Below, in pieces: positions 15,590-25,079 of a stretch of DNA of 64,000 bases (its first letter is position 1; each line of letters begins with the position of its first letter). The notes beneath the pieces were generated by a model, which was not told where the DNA came from, did not search any database, and saw nothing but the letters and a program-made list of their open reading frames with translations. Origin of the DNA: JASLQO01 sp002327525 (lineage in GTDB: Bacteria; Pseudomonadota; Gammaproteobacteria; Pseudomonadales; Azotimanducaceae). A program made the position numbers and the translations under genes. The DNA lies in contig JASLQO010000009.1 in assembly GCA_030744435.1 (NCBI GenBank), positions 62,001 through 126,000 of the forward strand, given 5' to 3'.

Positions 15590-16686
15590 CAGATTCTACC
15601 TTTGTCGAGTTCCAGTTTGCCGCGTGCGAGATTCAGCCTGATGACGTCCGACGCCCCCTCCGCCAGGCGCCAGGAACGCACGCGACGGTACAATTCCTCC
15701 AGAGGGTGACCCGCTACCAACGCGTTGCCGCCCACGAGCTGTATGGCCGTGTCTACAACGCGGCCCACCGTCTCGGTGGCGAAGACCTTGCAGGCGATAC
15801 TCTCGTTCACGGCATTTTCGCCGCTGTCGATGATCCGCGCAGTGCGATAGAGCATGCTGCGGGCAGCGTATGCCTCGATGCGCATATCGGAGTAGCGCAG
15901 GCGTACGCCTTCCTTGTCGCCGCGCTTCACCCCGGAGCGATCGGTACCAGCGAGATGTTGGGTAACGTGATCTATGCACCAGCGCATCAGACCGACGCAT
16001 TGGGCCGCGATGAGCAACCGGGTGTCGCCGATCTGGCGCATGGCGCGCGGCATGCCTTCTCCCGGTTTGCCGATGATGTGGTCGGCATCGACGGTGACGT
16101 TGGCGTATTCAAAGGCAGCGTGCTTGCTGCCGTCGAGGGACGAGAACCGCTCGAGCACCGACAGGCCGGGCGTATCGATATCGACGACGACCATCGCCGG
16201 TCCGTGGCCGTCGATGCGAACCAGCGTGTTGACGAAGTCGGCGCTGCCACCTCCGGTGACGTAGGATTTGCGGCCGTTGATGGTTAGACGATCGCCTTCC
16301 AGCGTGCCGATGGTGGGGTGGCTGTCGGGTTCCGTGAAGCCGAAGGCGCCGCGTTTAGTGCCCCTCAACACACCTTCGAGGTATTTCGAGGCCAGTGGCT
16401 CGCCGCAATTGGCGAGCACGCCGGGACCAGGTCCGAATACGGCATCCATGTACGGTGGATTTAGTGCGGCGAGCGCGTCACGCACGATGGTTAGTTCTAG
16501 TGCGTGGGCCTCGGTTCCGCCGTGACTTTTAGGTTGGGTCATCGCGAACAGTCCTGCCGCTTTCGATGCTTCGATCACGGTCGCGCGCTGATCGGCCAGT
16601 CCGGCAAGGGGTAGCAACTGTTCGCGTGCGAATTGAGTGGCAGTGTCCTCCAAGTTTCGTTCGGATTCGGTCAGCAGCTCAGGCAT
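15589..16686 (-). CDS. Acyl-CoA dehydrogenase family protein
   Basis: A 365-residue flavoprotein with the acyl-CoA dehydrogenase layout: helical N-terminal domain, a beta domain with GAFGFTEPDSHPTIGTLEG (about residues 112-130) and ADFVNTLVRID, and a helical C-terminal domain ending DTAIQLVGGNALVAGHPLEELYRRVRSWRLAEGASDVIRLNLAR. The late RSWRLAEGASDV segment corresponds to the usual IYEGTSEI region. The general base is not obvious by eye. It would oxidise an acyl-CoA between the alpha and beta carbons, passing electrons to ETF. It is the fourth gene of a minus-strand run led by cmoA. Confidence 0.85.
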   Translation of the reverse strand: MPELLTESERNLEDTATQFAREQLLPLAGLADQRATVIEASKAAGLFAMTQPKSHGGTEAHALELTIVRDALAALNPPYMDAVFGPGPGVLANCGEPLASKYLEGVLRGTKRGAFGFTEPDSHPTIGTLEGDRLTINGRKSYVTGGGSADFVNTLVRIDGHGPAMVVVDIDTPGLSVLERFSSLDGSKHAAFEYANVTVDADHIIGKPGEGMPRAMRQIGDTRLLIAAQCVGLMRWCIDHVTQHLAGTDRSGVKRGDKEGVRLRYSDMRIEAYAARSMLYRTARIIDSGENAVNESIACKVFATETVGRVVDTAIQLVGGNALVAGHPLEELYRRVRSWRLAEGASDVIRLNLARGKLELDKGRI

Positions 16687-16707
16687 GGTCTTTTTGTCAC
16701 TTTCTTT

Positions 16708-17085
16708 TCACAAGGTGGGTCCAATCAGGATCATAACGATCACGAGCACGCACACTATCATCGCCGAGATCGCCCAGAGCATCATGCTCTCGCGGCGCGC
16801 TGCCGTATTCAGCATTTTCTGGACGTCTTCCGGTTCACGGGCGGCGGTGGCGCTGGTCAGCCGATAACGGGTGATGCCGTCCTTGCGTTTCGGCAGCCGC
16901 ACGAACAGCTCGGGCGTGGCGTCAAGGCGCACCACGACCTCTGCGAACGCGATTCCGGTGTAGCGTGAAACCTGAGTCGGGTGCAGGCCGATGCCGGGAT
17001 GTTTCAGGAAACAGGTGTACATGTTGAACAGGCGTCGCACTTTGCCACGGAAGCGGAAGGTGACTGGAAGAATGCCGTACATCAT
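16708..17085 (-). CDS. Hypothetical protein with C-terminal membrane anchor
   Basis: A 125-residue protein with a basic N-terminal half (FRFRGKVRRLFNMYTCFLKHPG) and a middle part VVVRLDATPELFVRLPKRKDG. A single hydrophobic helix closes it, MMLWAISAMIVCVLVIVMILIG. It appears to be a tail-anchored membrane protein. I do not recognise the family. The ATG pair at the start follows AGGAAACC. It lies 54 bases after cmoB and 22 before the acyl-CoA dehydrogenase gene, so it is co-transcribed with both, though no functional link is evident. Confidence 0.65.
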   Translation of the reverse strand: MMYGILPVTFRFRGKVRRLFNMYTCFLKHPGIGLHPTQVSRYTGIAFAEVVVRLDATPELFVRLPKRKDGITRYRLTSATAAREPEDVQKMLNTAARRESMMLWAISAMIVCVLVIVMILIGPTL

Positions 17086-17138
17086 GGGTTTCCTGGTTCT
17101 GTAGCAGTGCTCAAGGACTCCTTTGCAGCGCCTTCACC

Positions 17139-18080
17139 CTACAGCAGTTCAGGGCGGCGGCCAACGGCGATGGCCCGCACGGGGGCAGGGTACCCCTCGA
17201 CCGTGCGTTTCGGATTCGAGGGGTCCAGCGCGTTTGCCAGAGATTCGAATCGCATCCAGTCGGTGGAACGCTGTTCGGCGACACTGGTCCCGGTGATATC
17301 GACGATCTCCACCTCTTCGATGCCCGCGGCGCGCATGGTGTTTGTAAGATCCGCGGGTGTGGGTATCCACCAGACGTTGCGCATACGGGCATAACGATCC
17401 TGTGGAACGAGAGACTCGCGGTCTTCGACGATGAGCGATTCCACCACCACCTGCCCGCCGGGGCGCGCGAAACGCAGCATGCGGCGCAGGTGCTCATGGG
17501 GGTCGCGCCGGTGATAGATGACCCCCATGCTCAGCACGGTGTCGAAGGTAGTCGCGGGCAGGTCTTCGAACTTCGAAGGCAGCACCCAGTTGTCGAGCCT
17601 GGAAGCGAGACGTGCGATGGCGAGATGCTGCATGCAGAATACGATCGTCGGATCCACGCCCATCACCAGTTGCGCACCAGCCTCCAGCATACGCCAGCCG
17701 AAGTAGCCGTTGCCGCTGCCGATATCGAGTATGCGATGGCCGGTGATGTCGATGTGTGGCGCCAGGCGCCGCCACTTGAAGTCGGATCGCCACTCCGTGT
17801 CGATGGAGATGCCGAACACATCGAACGGACCCTTTCGCCAGGGGTGCAGCGCCCGCAGACCGGACTCGAGTGGCGCACGGTGTCCCGCATCGAGATTCCC
17901 AACGAGTGTAACCCTGTCGGTGGCCTCGAGCCGAACTGACGTGGGCACGGGCATGGCGTTGATTGCGGTCATCCAGCGTTCTGCCTCGCCGTGGCTGGTG
18001 AGCTGAGCAGCGAGACGCTCGGGTAGACCGCGCCACTCCGGAACGTGCGCGGTAATTTCAGAGTACATGGGGGCTGTCAT
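17139..18080 (-). CDS. cmoB: tRNA U34 carboxymethyltransferase CmoB
   Basis: A 313-residue SAM-superfamily enzyme. GPFDVFGISIDTEWRSDFKWRRLAPHI (about residues 85-111) is the conserved CmoB region leading into the nucleotide site HRILDIGSGNGYFGWRMLEAGAQLVMGVDP. SMGVIYHRRDPHEHL and LVPQDRYARMRNVWWIPT follow, both highly typical of CmoB. CmoB transfers a carboxymethyl group from carboxy-SAM to 5-hydroxyuridine 34 in tRNA, making the wobble base cmo5U. The start at 18080 overlaps the cmoA stop as ATGA; a longer in-frame start at 18131 lies within cmoA and is less likely. Confidence 0.95.
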   Translation of the reverse strand: MTAPMYSEITAHVPEWRGLPERLAAQLTSHGEAERWMTAINAMPVPTSVRLEATDRVTLVGNLDAGHRAPLESGLRALHPWRKGPFDVFGISIDTEWRSDFKWRRLAPHIDITGHRILDIGSGNGYFGWRMLEAGAQLVMGVDPTIVFCMQHLAIARLASRLDNWVLPSKFEDLPATTFDTVLSMGVIYHRRDPHEHLRRMLRFARPGGQVVVESLIVEDRESLVPQDRYARMRNVWWIPTPADLTNTMRAAGIEEVEIVDITGTSVAEQRSTDWMRFESLANALDPSNPKRTVEGYPAPVRAIAVGRRPELL

Positions 18081-18805
18081 GGGCGTACGAGAAACGAGGC
18101 CCAGTTGAGGCAGCGAAACCAGGTTTCGCATTTACCGAATCCGGCCGCGACAAATCGCTGCGCATGCATGCCTTCGGTGTCGACGACCATCACTTTTTCC
18201 AGTGCGCTGCGTTTCTGGCTGATCTCGAGGTCGGAGTAGCCATTCGCACGTTTCCAGGCAAGGTGGGTTTCGTCGTAGAGGCGATCCTGGAATTCGTCTT
18301 CGAAGCGGATTTTCTCGGAGACGATGAGCATTCCGTCCGGATTCATCTGGCGGCGCATATTCGTGAGCACGGCGAGGCGATCGTCGGGTGAGAGAAACTG
18401 CAGGACATAGTTCATGAGTATCACGTTTGCCCCTGCGAGGTTGGTGTCGCGAAGATCCTCGCAGCGAAAACTGACCCGCGGATCGATGACGTTTTCGCGG
18501 GCACGCTCGACCATGGCTGGGGCATTGTCCACGCCCACGATGCGGCACGGCTGCGCCTCGAGCTGACGCAGCATCGCCAGTGTGGTTGCGCCGAGCGAGC
18601 AGCCGAGGTCGAAGGCGAGTCCGTGGTCGGGGAGGTGACGCGCGGCGATGAGGCCGGTGATGGGAATCACCGCTTCATAACCTGGTACAGAGCGCCGGAT
18701 CATGTCGGGGAAAACACCGGCCACGGTTTCGTCGAACACAAAGTCGACTATCTGCTGGTCGGCATCGCGGTACAGCGTATCGCGCGGAGGATTATCGCGT
18801 GGCAT
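18077..18805 (-). CDS. cmoA: Carboxy-SAM synthase CmoA
   Basis: A 242-residue methyltransferase-fold protein. DTLYRDADQQIVDFVFDETVAGVFPDMI at the start and RSVPGYEAVIPITGLIAAR are diagnostic for CmoA. The SAM site is AFDLGCSLGATTLAML (about residue 62), followed by NVILMNYVLQFLSPDDR and RLYDETHLAWKRANGYSDLEISQKRSALE. CmoA makes carboxy-SAM from SAM and prephenate for use by CmoB, encoded directly downstream with a 4-base overlap. It heads a five-gene minus-strand operon and is divergent from ppk across 121 bases. Confidence 0.96.
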   Translation of the reverse strand: MPRDNPPRDTLYRDADQQIVDFVFDETVAGVFPDMIRRSVPGYEAVIPITGLIAARHLPDHGLAFDLGCSLGATTLAMLRQLEAQPCRIVGVDNAPAMVERARENVIDPRVSFRCEDLRDTNLAGANVILMNYVLQFLSPDDRLAVLTNMRRQMNPDGMLIVSEKIRFEDEFQDRLYDETHLAWKRANGYSDLEISQKRSALEKVMVVDTEGMHAQRFVAAGFGKCETWFRCLNWASFLVRP

Positions 18806-18926
18806 GGCAACGGTGTGTCAATTGGCGTCCATGCGGTCCGAAACACTTCTGTGATGCACTGTTTATGCTGCAGGTGAGTGAGCTTCGATACGCTGTTAGG
18901 ATGATTTGCCCCAATAGGATACTGTC

Positions 18927-21005
18927 ATGGATGTGGAACTGCTCAGCAATCCTGAGCTGTACATCAACCGCGAGCTGTCGCTGCTCGAGTTTCATCGCCG
19001 CGTGCTCGCCCAGTCCAGCGACGATAGCCTGCCATTGCTCGAACGCCTGCGTTTTCTGTGCATATTCAGTTCCATTGTCGATGAGTTTTTCGAGATCCGC
19101 GTTGCCGGGCTGAAACAGCAAGAGGCCTATGGTGCGATGCGGCGTGCCGCGGACAATCTGTCACCGTCGGAAACGCTGCGCAGAGCCTCGCAAGTGGTAC
19201 GAGATCTGATTGATACTCAGTATGCGATTCTAAACGAGGAATTGCTGCCGCGCCTGGATACGCAAGGGATTCGATTCCTTGCGGCTGATGACTGGAACGA
19301 CAAGCAGGCAACGTGGATCAAGCGTTTCTTCAACAAAGAACTGGCGCCCATCATGAATCCGGTGGGCCTGGATCCCGCGCACCCGTTCCCCGAACCGCTG
19401 AACAAGAGTCTGACGTTCATACTCATGCTGGAAGGCAAGGACGCTTTCGGACGCAACCTCGGCAAAGCCATCCTGCAAGCGCCAAGGGCACTAGTGCGGG
19501 TTGTGAGGTTGCCGGATACATGCGCGACGGGTCCGTACGACTTCGTACTGCTTTCCTCGATCATCGAGGCCCATGTGGGAGAGCTGTTTCCCGGCATGAC
19601 GGTGCTGGGTTGCTACCAGTTCCGGGTAACGCGCAACAGCGATCTGTTCATCGATGAAGAGGAGGTGGACGATCTGCTGCGCGCTCTGGAGGGGGAGTTG
19701 TCTTCACGGCACTACGGGGACGCGGTGCGCCTGGAAGTCGCTCAGGACTGCCCGGACGATCTCGAAGCGTTTCTGACAGCACAGTTTCAGTTATCGCGAG
19801 ACGACGTGTACCGCTGCAATGGGCCGGTAAACCTGACAAGGTTATCGACGGTTCCTGATCTCGTAGAACGACCCGATCTGAAATACCCGGGATTCACCCC
19901 TGGTGTGCCGGAAGGGATACAGATGGCAAACAACATGTTCGATGCCATCGCCGCGGGCGACATCCTGCTACATCACCCGTTCGAGTCATTCGCTCCATTT
20001 ATCGAATTTCTGCGCCAGGCGGCTCGCGATCCCAACGTACTGTCAATTCGGCAAACGCTGTATCGCACGGGTCCGGAGTCGGCGGTCGTGGAGGCGCTGA
20101 CTGACGCTGCGGCCAATGGCAAGGAGGTAATGGTCGTAATCGAGTTGCGGGCACGCTTCGATGAAGCGGCCAATATCGAGCTTGCCAACCACTTTCGCGC
20201 GGTTGGCGCACAGGTGGTGTATGGAGTGGTAGGCCACAAGGCGCACGCCAAGATATGCATGGTTATTCGACGTGAGGGGCAGAGTCTCGCCCGGTACTTA
20301 CACCTGGGTACCGGAAACTACCATGCGCGTACCACGCGTCTTTACACAGACTATGGTCTGTTCACCCGTGATCCTGCTCTTGGCGAGGACGTGCAACAGG
20401 TTTTTCATCAGCTTACAGCCATGGGTAAGGCGGGTCGGCTGAAGAAGATCCTGCAATCACCGTTCACTCTGCACCGGAGCATGATGCAGCTTATCGAGCA
20501 GGAGACGGACAATGCGCGTGACGGCAAACCGGCGCGCGTCATGGCAAAGATGAACTCGCTGCTCGAGCCGCAGGTGATCCAGGCGCTGTACGCCGCCAGT
20601 CAGGCGGGTGTGAAGGTGGAACTCATCGTGCGCGGCATCTGCGCGTTGCGCCCTAGGATCAAGGGTATCTCGGAGAACATCAGAGTGCGCTCGATCGTGG
20701 GTCGATTTCTCGAACACACGCGAGTTTTCTATTTCGAAAATGAGGGAGATCCACTGGTGTATCTGTCGAGTGCGGACTGGATGGGTCGCAACTTCTTCAA
20801 TCGGGTGGAGACCTGTTTCCCGGTCGAGGAGGAGGCTCTCAAACGGCGCGTGGTGCGGGAGTCGTTTGACAGCTACCTCGCGGACAACACTCACTCGTGG
20901 CAGATGGCGAGCGATGGCAGCTACCAGCCGAGTACCGCGCGTGGTAGGCGCAGAAGCGCTCAGGATAATCTGTTGACGGAACTATCGGATCTCAATCAGG
21001 CCTGA
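18927..21005 (+). CDS. ppk: Polyphosphate kinase (PPK1)
   Basis: A 692-residue PPK1, the usual family length. The N-terminal domain has YINRELSLLEFHRRVLAQS, followed by FLCIFSSIVDEFFEIRVAGLK and LNKSLTFILML. The catalytic half has HHPFESFAPFIEFLRQAA, VVIELRARFDEAANI, then HKAHAKICMV (about residue 440) with the phosphohistidine region, and YLHLGTGNYHARTTRLYTDYGLFT. SSADWMGRNFFNRVE lies near the end. PPK1 reversibly polymerises ATP gamma-phosphate into polyphosphate. It converges on the exopolyphosphatase gene with a 14-base overlap of coding ends. Confidence 0.97.
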   Translation: MDVELLSNPELYINRELSLLEFHRRVLAQSSDDSLPLLERLRFLCIFSSIVDEFFEIRVAGLKQQEAYGAMRRAADNLSPSETLRRASQVVRDLIDTQYAILNEELLPRLDTQGIRFLAADDWNDKQATWIKRFFNKELAPIMNPVGLDPAHPFPEPLNKSLTFILMLEGKDAFGRNLGKAILQAPRALVRVVRLPDTCATGPYDFVLLSSIIEAHVGELFPGMTVLGCYQFRVTRNSDLFIDEEEVDDLLRALEGELSSRHYGDAVRLEVAQDCPDDLEAFLTAQFQLSRDDVYRCNGPVNLTRLSTVPDLVERPDLKYPGFTPGVPEGIQMANNMFDAIAAGDILLHHPFESFAPFIEFLRQAARDPNVLSIRQTLYRTGPESAVVEALTDAAANGKEVMVVIELRARFDEAANIELANHFRAVGAQVVYGVVGHKAHAKICMVIRREGQSLARYLHLGTGNYHARTTRLYTDYGLFTRDPALGEDVQQVFHQLTAMGKAGRLKKILQSPFTLHRSMMQLIEQETDNARDGKPARVMAKMNSLLEPQVIQALYAASQAGVKVELIVRGICALRPRIKGISENIRVRSIVGRFLEHTRVFYFENEGDPLVYLSSADWMGRNFFNRVETCFPVEEEALKRRVVRESFDSYLADNTHSWQMASDGSYQPSTARGRRRSAQDNLLTELSDLNQA

Positions 21006-22509
21006 TCTTCAGCGCCATGCCGATGGCCTGCAGGTAGCCTGCCTCGTCTTTCAGGTCGAGCTGGGTCAGTGGCCGTTCATCGAGCCACTCCTTGGGCGGA
21101 CCCAGAATCATCTGGTGGGTCTTTGCGTGCATCTTGACGTGGGGCATGGGCGCGGGAGAGCGGCCGCGATGCAGTACCACCGCCAGACGCAGCAGCAGGA
21201 TGAGGCGCATCAGGCGCTCATCCTTGAGCGCGGGGAAGAGTTCGGCGTTTGCGGGGAGTTTGCGTCGGTGAGAGCGTACGCACGCGGCCGGCCGCGTCTG
21301 TTCAGAACGGGAAAAGCCGGACATTTCCAGATTCGCGAGAAGATACTCCCCGTGCTTGTGGTACTGGCTGTGGGAGATGTCCATGCCGATCTCATGCAGG
21401 TCTGCCGCCCACGCGAGGGTCAGCCGGTCGGACGATCCCTGCAGGTCCCAGACTTCGGCCACCTGGGCGAGAAGGCTGAGTGCGGTTTCCCGCACGCGGC
21501 GGGCGTGCGATGTATCGATATGGAAACGGGTGGTGAGCCCGTGCACGGTGATTTCCCGTGTGTCCTCGTACTGCCGGCGGCCGAGCAAGTCCTGCAGCAA
21601 GCCCTCGCGCAGGGCACCGTTGGTTGCATAGAGTTCGTCGATTCCCAGCGCATCAAGAATCGCCGCGAGTACAGCCAATCCCCCGGGAAAGACATCCCTG
21701 CGTTCCTGCGCGACGCCGGTGAGCTCGATGTCGTGAACGTTGCCGATCTTCAGAATGGTTTTTCGCAGTCTGTTGATGCCTGCTGGCGTCACGGTCTCGG
21801 TGCCAGTGAGCTCGCGAAGGGCGCTTTGTACGGAAAGGATGGTTCCGGACGCGCCTATCACGGTGTCCCAGCCTGCGGAACGGTAGCGGCGCTCGATAGG
21901 CTCCAGTTCCACGCTGGCCTGGGCGGTGGCGGCCTTGAAGGCTTCTGCGGTGATCGCACCGTCATCGAAAAACTGTCTCGACCAGCTCACGCAGCCCATA
22001 TGCAGACTTTCCATCAATTCGGGTTCGAAGCGCCGCCCGAGGATCAGCTCAGTACTGCCCCCACCGATGTCGATGACCAGCCGGCGGTCGTGATTGTCCT
22101 CCAGCGCGTGGGACACGCCGAGGTAGATGAGTCTCGCTTCCTCTCCACCGGAAATGATCTCCACGGGGTGGCCGAGTACGGCTTGCGCCTGTTCGAGGAA
22201 TTTTCTGTGCCTGCGAGCGCGGCGTAGCGTGTTGGTACCCACCACGCGAACGTTGTCGCGATGCAACGGTTTGAGCCGCTGGCCGAAGCGTTCTAGACAA
22301 GCGAGCGCACATTCGATGGCGTCGGGATTCAATTCGCCTTTCTCGTTGAGTCCGTCGGCGAGGCGCACCATCTCCTTGATGCGGTCCACTACCTGAATGC
22401 GGCCGTCGACGGCCTGCGCCACGATCATGTGAAATGAATTGGATCCGAGGTCGAGGGCGGCGAGGGGTTGTGAGCGCTGACCGCTGGCAAGGGAAGGAGC
22501 TTCAGCCAT
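20992..22509 (-). CDS. ppx: Exopolyphosphatase / guanosine pentaphosphatase (Ppx/GppA)
   Basis: A 505-residue protein of the Ppx/GppA family. The ASKHA-fold N-terminal half has AALDLGSNSFHMIVAQ (about residues 18-33), RVVGTNTLRRARRHRKFLEQAQ, EIISGGEEARLIYLGVSHA and VIDIGGGSTELILG. The C-terminal half is HD-like, with AADLHEIGMDISHSQYHKHGEYLLANLEM. These enzymes release phosphate from polyphosphate ends and in some species hydrolyse pppGpp. Its pairing with ppk in a tail-to-tail overlap favours polyphosphate as the substrate. The ATG at 22509 gives the normal family length. Confidence 0.95.
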   Translation of the reverse strand: MAEAPSLASGQRSQPLAALDLGSNSFHMIVAQAVDGRIQVVDRIKEMVRLADGLNEKGELNPDAIECALACLERFGQRLKPLHRDNVRVVGTNTLRRARRHRKFLEQAQAVLGHPVEIISGGEEARLIYLGVSHALEDNHDRRLVIDIGGGSTELILGRRFEPELMESLHMGCVSWSRQFFDDGAITAEAFKAATAQASVELEPIERRYRSAGWDTVIGASGTILSVQSALRELTGTETVTPAGINRLRKTILKIGNVHDIELTGVAQERRDVFPGGLAVLAAILDALGIDELYATNGALREGLLQDLLGRRQYEDTREITVHGLTTRFHIDTSHARRVRETALSLLAQVAEVWDLQGSSDRLTLAWAADLHEIGMDISHSQYHKHGEYLLANLEMSGFSRSEQTRPAACVRSHRRKLPANAELFPALKDERLMRLILLLRLAVVLHRGRSPAPMPHVKMHAKTHQMILGPPKEWLDERPLTQLDLKDEAGYLQAIGMALKIRPD

Positions 22510-22554
22510 GGACGGTCATTGTATCCGGGTTTATGTGCAAGATCATGACGGTGT

Positions 22555-24423
22555 TCACCGAATCTCCGCGGTCGATGGCGGCAGAGGACAATCGAGTGTG
22601 GCGGCGATGCCGTGCATCAGCGCCTCCTGGCGGGGTGTGGCGTGTCCATCCTGGAACACCGTGGCCGCGGCCGCCTTGATGAGGCGAGGTTTGGCGAGCG
22701 GTGCGAGTTTGCGCAGTGTTCGTAGTGCATCGTTCAGGCGTGCGAAATTGCGGTCGGGTGCGGTGACGAACGCACGTTGCAGATTCAGTTTTTGTGCACC
22801 TGCCAGGTAGGCGTCTGTCGCGTCGCTGGCCGCACCGGCTGCTTCACGCGCCAGTGCGGAAAGCAGTTCCGCGCATTCACTCGCCAGACTATCGGTCGAC
22901 CGGTAGCGTGAGCGGATGCGTTTCGGCCCTTCGAAATGGGGTGTGAGTTCCTTCAACATCACCCGGTGCGCGGCCCACTCGAGTAAGTCTATCTGACGGT
23001 CCGTCTTGATGAGCTCGACGCAGTTGGAGAGAAACTGCCGGAACTGGGCTGGCGACATCTCTTTCAGGGTGGGAATGCACAATTTCACCAACAATAGCCT
23101 ATGCACCTCGTTCGCACCGTCGAGGGTGGTGAACAGACGCTCGGTCTCAGAAGATATGCCGGTATCCGCGTGTATCTGGAGCCATTGCATCTGCGTTTGC
23201 CGTGCATCCTCCTGGCGGTTCAACAACAGCGCATAGATCAGCGCGCGCGCCGACCAGGGGTCCGTGGCGGCGTTGAGGTCCTCGTCGGGTGCGCTGTCGA
23301 TGAGCGCCCGGGCAGCTTTCAGCTGAGGCTCACCCGGGACGAGTGGCGGTGGCGTCGCTGCAGCAAGCGCGCTGACGTGTTCGCCGGTGGACGTCGGCGC
23401 AACCGGGGCTGCGTCCGTCACGGGGTAGGTACCGTCCCAGGTTGGTTCCAGCGCCAGTATCCGGTCGGGCAGGGGCGGGTGCGTAGACATCAGCGAATCG
23501 AGCAGCGTGCGTTTCGGCAGTCCGAAAAACATGTGTGATGCCTCTGCGGCTGCCGGAGCGCGCATACTGGAGCCAAAGGACAGCCCGCCGATTTTTTTCA
23601 AGGCCCTGGCAAGTCCTCCGGGATTGCGGGTGAATTGTACGGAGGCGCCGTCGGCGAGGTACTCGCGTTGTCGGCTCACGCCCGACTTGATCATGTTGCC
23701 GAAAAAGGTGCCGCCATAGCCGATGGCCACGAGCCCAAGTCCGAGCAGCGCCAGCGGGGCCCCATCGCGGCGTGAACGTCCGCCAGTACGCAAAATGGCG
23801 TAACCGGCCATACCGAGAAACAGGATGCCGTGCAGCACGGCGATGAGCTTGAGGTTGAGGTTGATGTCGTTGTTCAGGATATGGCTGAACTCGTGACCGA
23901 TCACACCCTGCAGTTCCTCCCTGCTGAGGTAGTCGATGGTGCCCTGGTTCACACCGATGACGGCATCGTCGTGTGAGAAGCCGGCTGCAAAGGCGTTGAT
24001 GCTGGGTTCATCGATGACGTAGACGGGTGGTACGGGGATACCGGAGGCGATGGCCATTTCCTCGACCACGTTCAACAGACGCCGGTGCCGGAAGTCCGAG
24101 GTCGATTGGTGCAACAACTGCCCACCGAGGGATTCCGCGACGCTGCGGCCGCCGCCCGAAAGGGATATCCACTTGAATGCGATGGCACCCGCGACCACCG
24201 CGCCGACGCCGAGGGTGACCCAGATCCAGACCTCGGTGGGGGTAGCGCGCAACAGTTCCTGATAGTTGCCGGTGGTGGCACTAACGTAGTCTCGCCCGCT
24301 CACTACCACGATTCCCACCAGCAGGTTGGCCATGATTATGAGGACGACCACGGCGGCCGAAAAAAGGGCAATCAGGCGCCAGGTGTTACGCCGGGCGCGG
24401 TCCTGAGCCTCGAAGAAGTCCAT
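22555..24423 (-). CDS. M48 family metalloprotease, membrane-bound, HtpX-like with C-terminal extension
   Basis: A 622-residue protein. Two N-terminal membrane helices (about 14-40 and 64-85) precede the zinc site GVIGHEFSHILNNDINLN (HExxH about residue 200). Two further helices follow (LIAVLHGILFLGMAGYAI and LALLGLGLVAIGYGGTFF), then the third ligand region REYLADGASVQFTRNPGGLARALKKIGG. After THPPLPDRILALEP comes a roughly 270-residue helical extension with no motif I recognise. M48 peptidases act in membrane protein quality control. The ATG at 24423 was chosen because the 41 codons upstream overlap the LemA gene. M48 with LemA is a recurrent gene pair. Confidence 0.9.
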   Translation of the reverse strand: MDFFEAQDRARRNTWRLIALFSAAVVVLIIMANLLVGIVVVSGRDYVSATTGNYQELLRATPTEVWIWVTLGVGAVVAGAIAFKWISLSGGGRSVAESLGGQLLHQSTSDFRHRRLLNVVEEMAIASGIPVPPVYVIDEPSINAFAAGFSHDDAVIGVNQGTIDYLSREELQGVIGHEFSHILNNDINLNLKLIAVLHGILFLGMAGYAILRTGGRSRRDGAPLALLGLGLVAIGYGGTFFGNMIKSGVSRQREYLADGASVQFTRNPGGLARALKKIGGLSFGSSMRAPAAAEASHMFFGLPKRTLLDSLMSTHPPLPDRILALEPTWDGTYPVTDAAPVAPTSTGEHVSALAAATPPPLVPGEPQLKAARALIDSAPDEDLNAATDPWSARALIYALLLNRQEDARQTQMQWLQIHADTGISSETERLFTTLDGANEVHRLLLVKLCIPTLKEMSPAQFRQFLSNCVELIKTDRQIDLLEWAAHRVMLKELTPHFEGPKRIRSRYRSTDSLASECAELLSALAREAAGAASDATDAYLAGAQKLNLQRAFVTAPDRNFARLNDALRTLRKLAPLAKPRLIKAAAATVFQDGHATPRQEALMHGIAATLDCPLPPSTAEIR

Positions 24424-24445
24424 GTGAGCGGACGCTAAACGGCGG

Positions 24446-25039
24446 TCAGGAGAAGTCCACTTCAGGCGCCGACTGGATCTGAGCGCTGTCCTCGAACTCC
24501 AGCAGGGTCGCGTCGGTGGTATGTCCGAACATGCCGGCGAACACAATGGGTGGAAACGACTGGCGGTAGGTGTTGTATGCGGTCACCTGGTCGTTGTAGG
24601 CCTGACGAGCGAAGGCCACCTTGTTTTCCGTGGTGGTCAGCTCTTCGGACACTTGCATCATATTCTGATTGGCTTTGAGCTCCGGGTAGGCCTCCACCAC
24701 CACGTTGAGCCGCCCGAGCGCGGCACCCAGAACTCCCTCGGCGGAGGTCAGTTCCTGCATGGCGGCGGCATTGCCGGGATCGCCTGCCGCCTGCTGCAGT
24801 CCGGTGACTGCCTGGTTGCGTGCCGCTATCACCGCCTCCAGTGTTTCGCGCTCGTGGGAGAGGTACGCCTTCGCCGTTTCGACCAGATTGGGGATGAGAT
24901 CGTAGCGTCGTTTCAATTGTACTTCTATCTGGGAGAAAGCGTTCTGGAAGCGGTTCTTGAGCGCCACCAGCTTGTTGTAGATGGCGACCACCCAGAAGAC
25001 CAACAGGGCGATAATGACCAGAGTGATGATAGTTTCCAC
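24446..25039 (-). CDS. LemA family protein
   Basis: A 197-residue LemA protein. A single N-terminal membrane helix (TIITLVIIALLVFWVVAIYNKLV) is followed by the conserved coiled-coil region KNRFQNAFSQIEVQLKRRYDLIPNLVETAKAYLSHERETLEAVIAARNQA, then AYPELKANQNMMQVSEELTTTENKVAFARQAYNDQVTAYNTYRQSFP. The start is a GTG preceded by GAGGAG at good spacing. LemA proteins have no settled biochemical role; several sit beside M48 or TPM-domain genes, and here the stop lies 22 bases before an M48 protease gene, implying joint function in the envelope. Confidence 0.93.
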   Translation of the reverse strand: METIITLVIIALLVFWVVAIYNKLVALKNRFQNAFSQIEVQLKRRYDLIPNLVETAKAYLSHERETLEAVIAARNQAVTGLQQAAGDPGNAAAMQELTSAEGVLGAALGRLNVVVEAYPELKANQNMMQVSEELTTTENKVAFARQAYNDQVTAYNTYRQSFPPIVFAGMFGHTTDATLLEFEDSAQIQSAPEVDFS

Positions 25040-25079
25040 GATATTCTCCTCGTAACTTTCACCTGTTTGTGAACAAGCC

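Noticed and set aside
21115..22227. 370-codon plus-strand ORF opposite ppx
   Set aside because: It lies wholly within the conserved exopolyphosphatase gene and shows no protein-family motifs.
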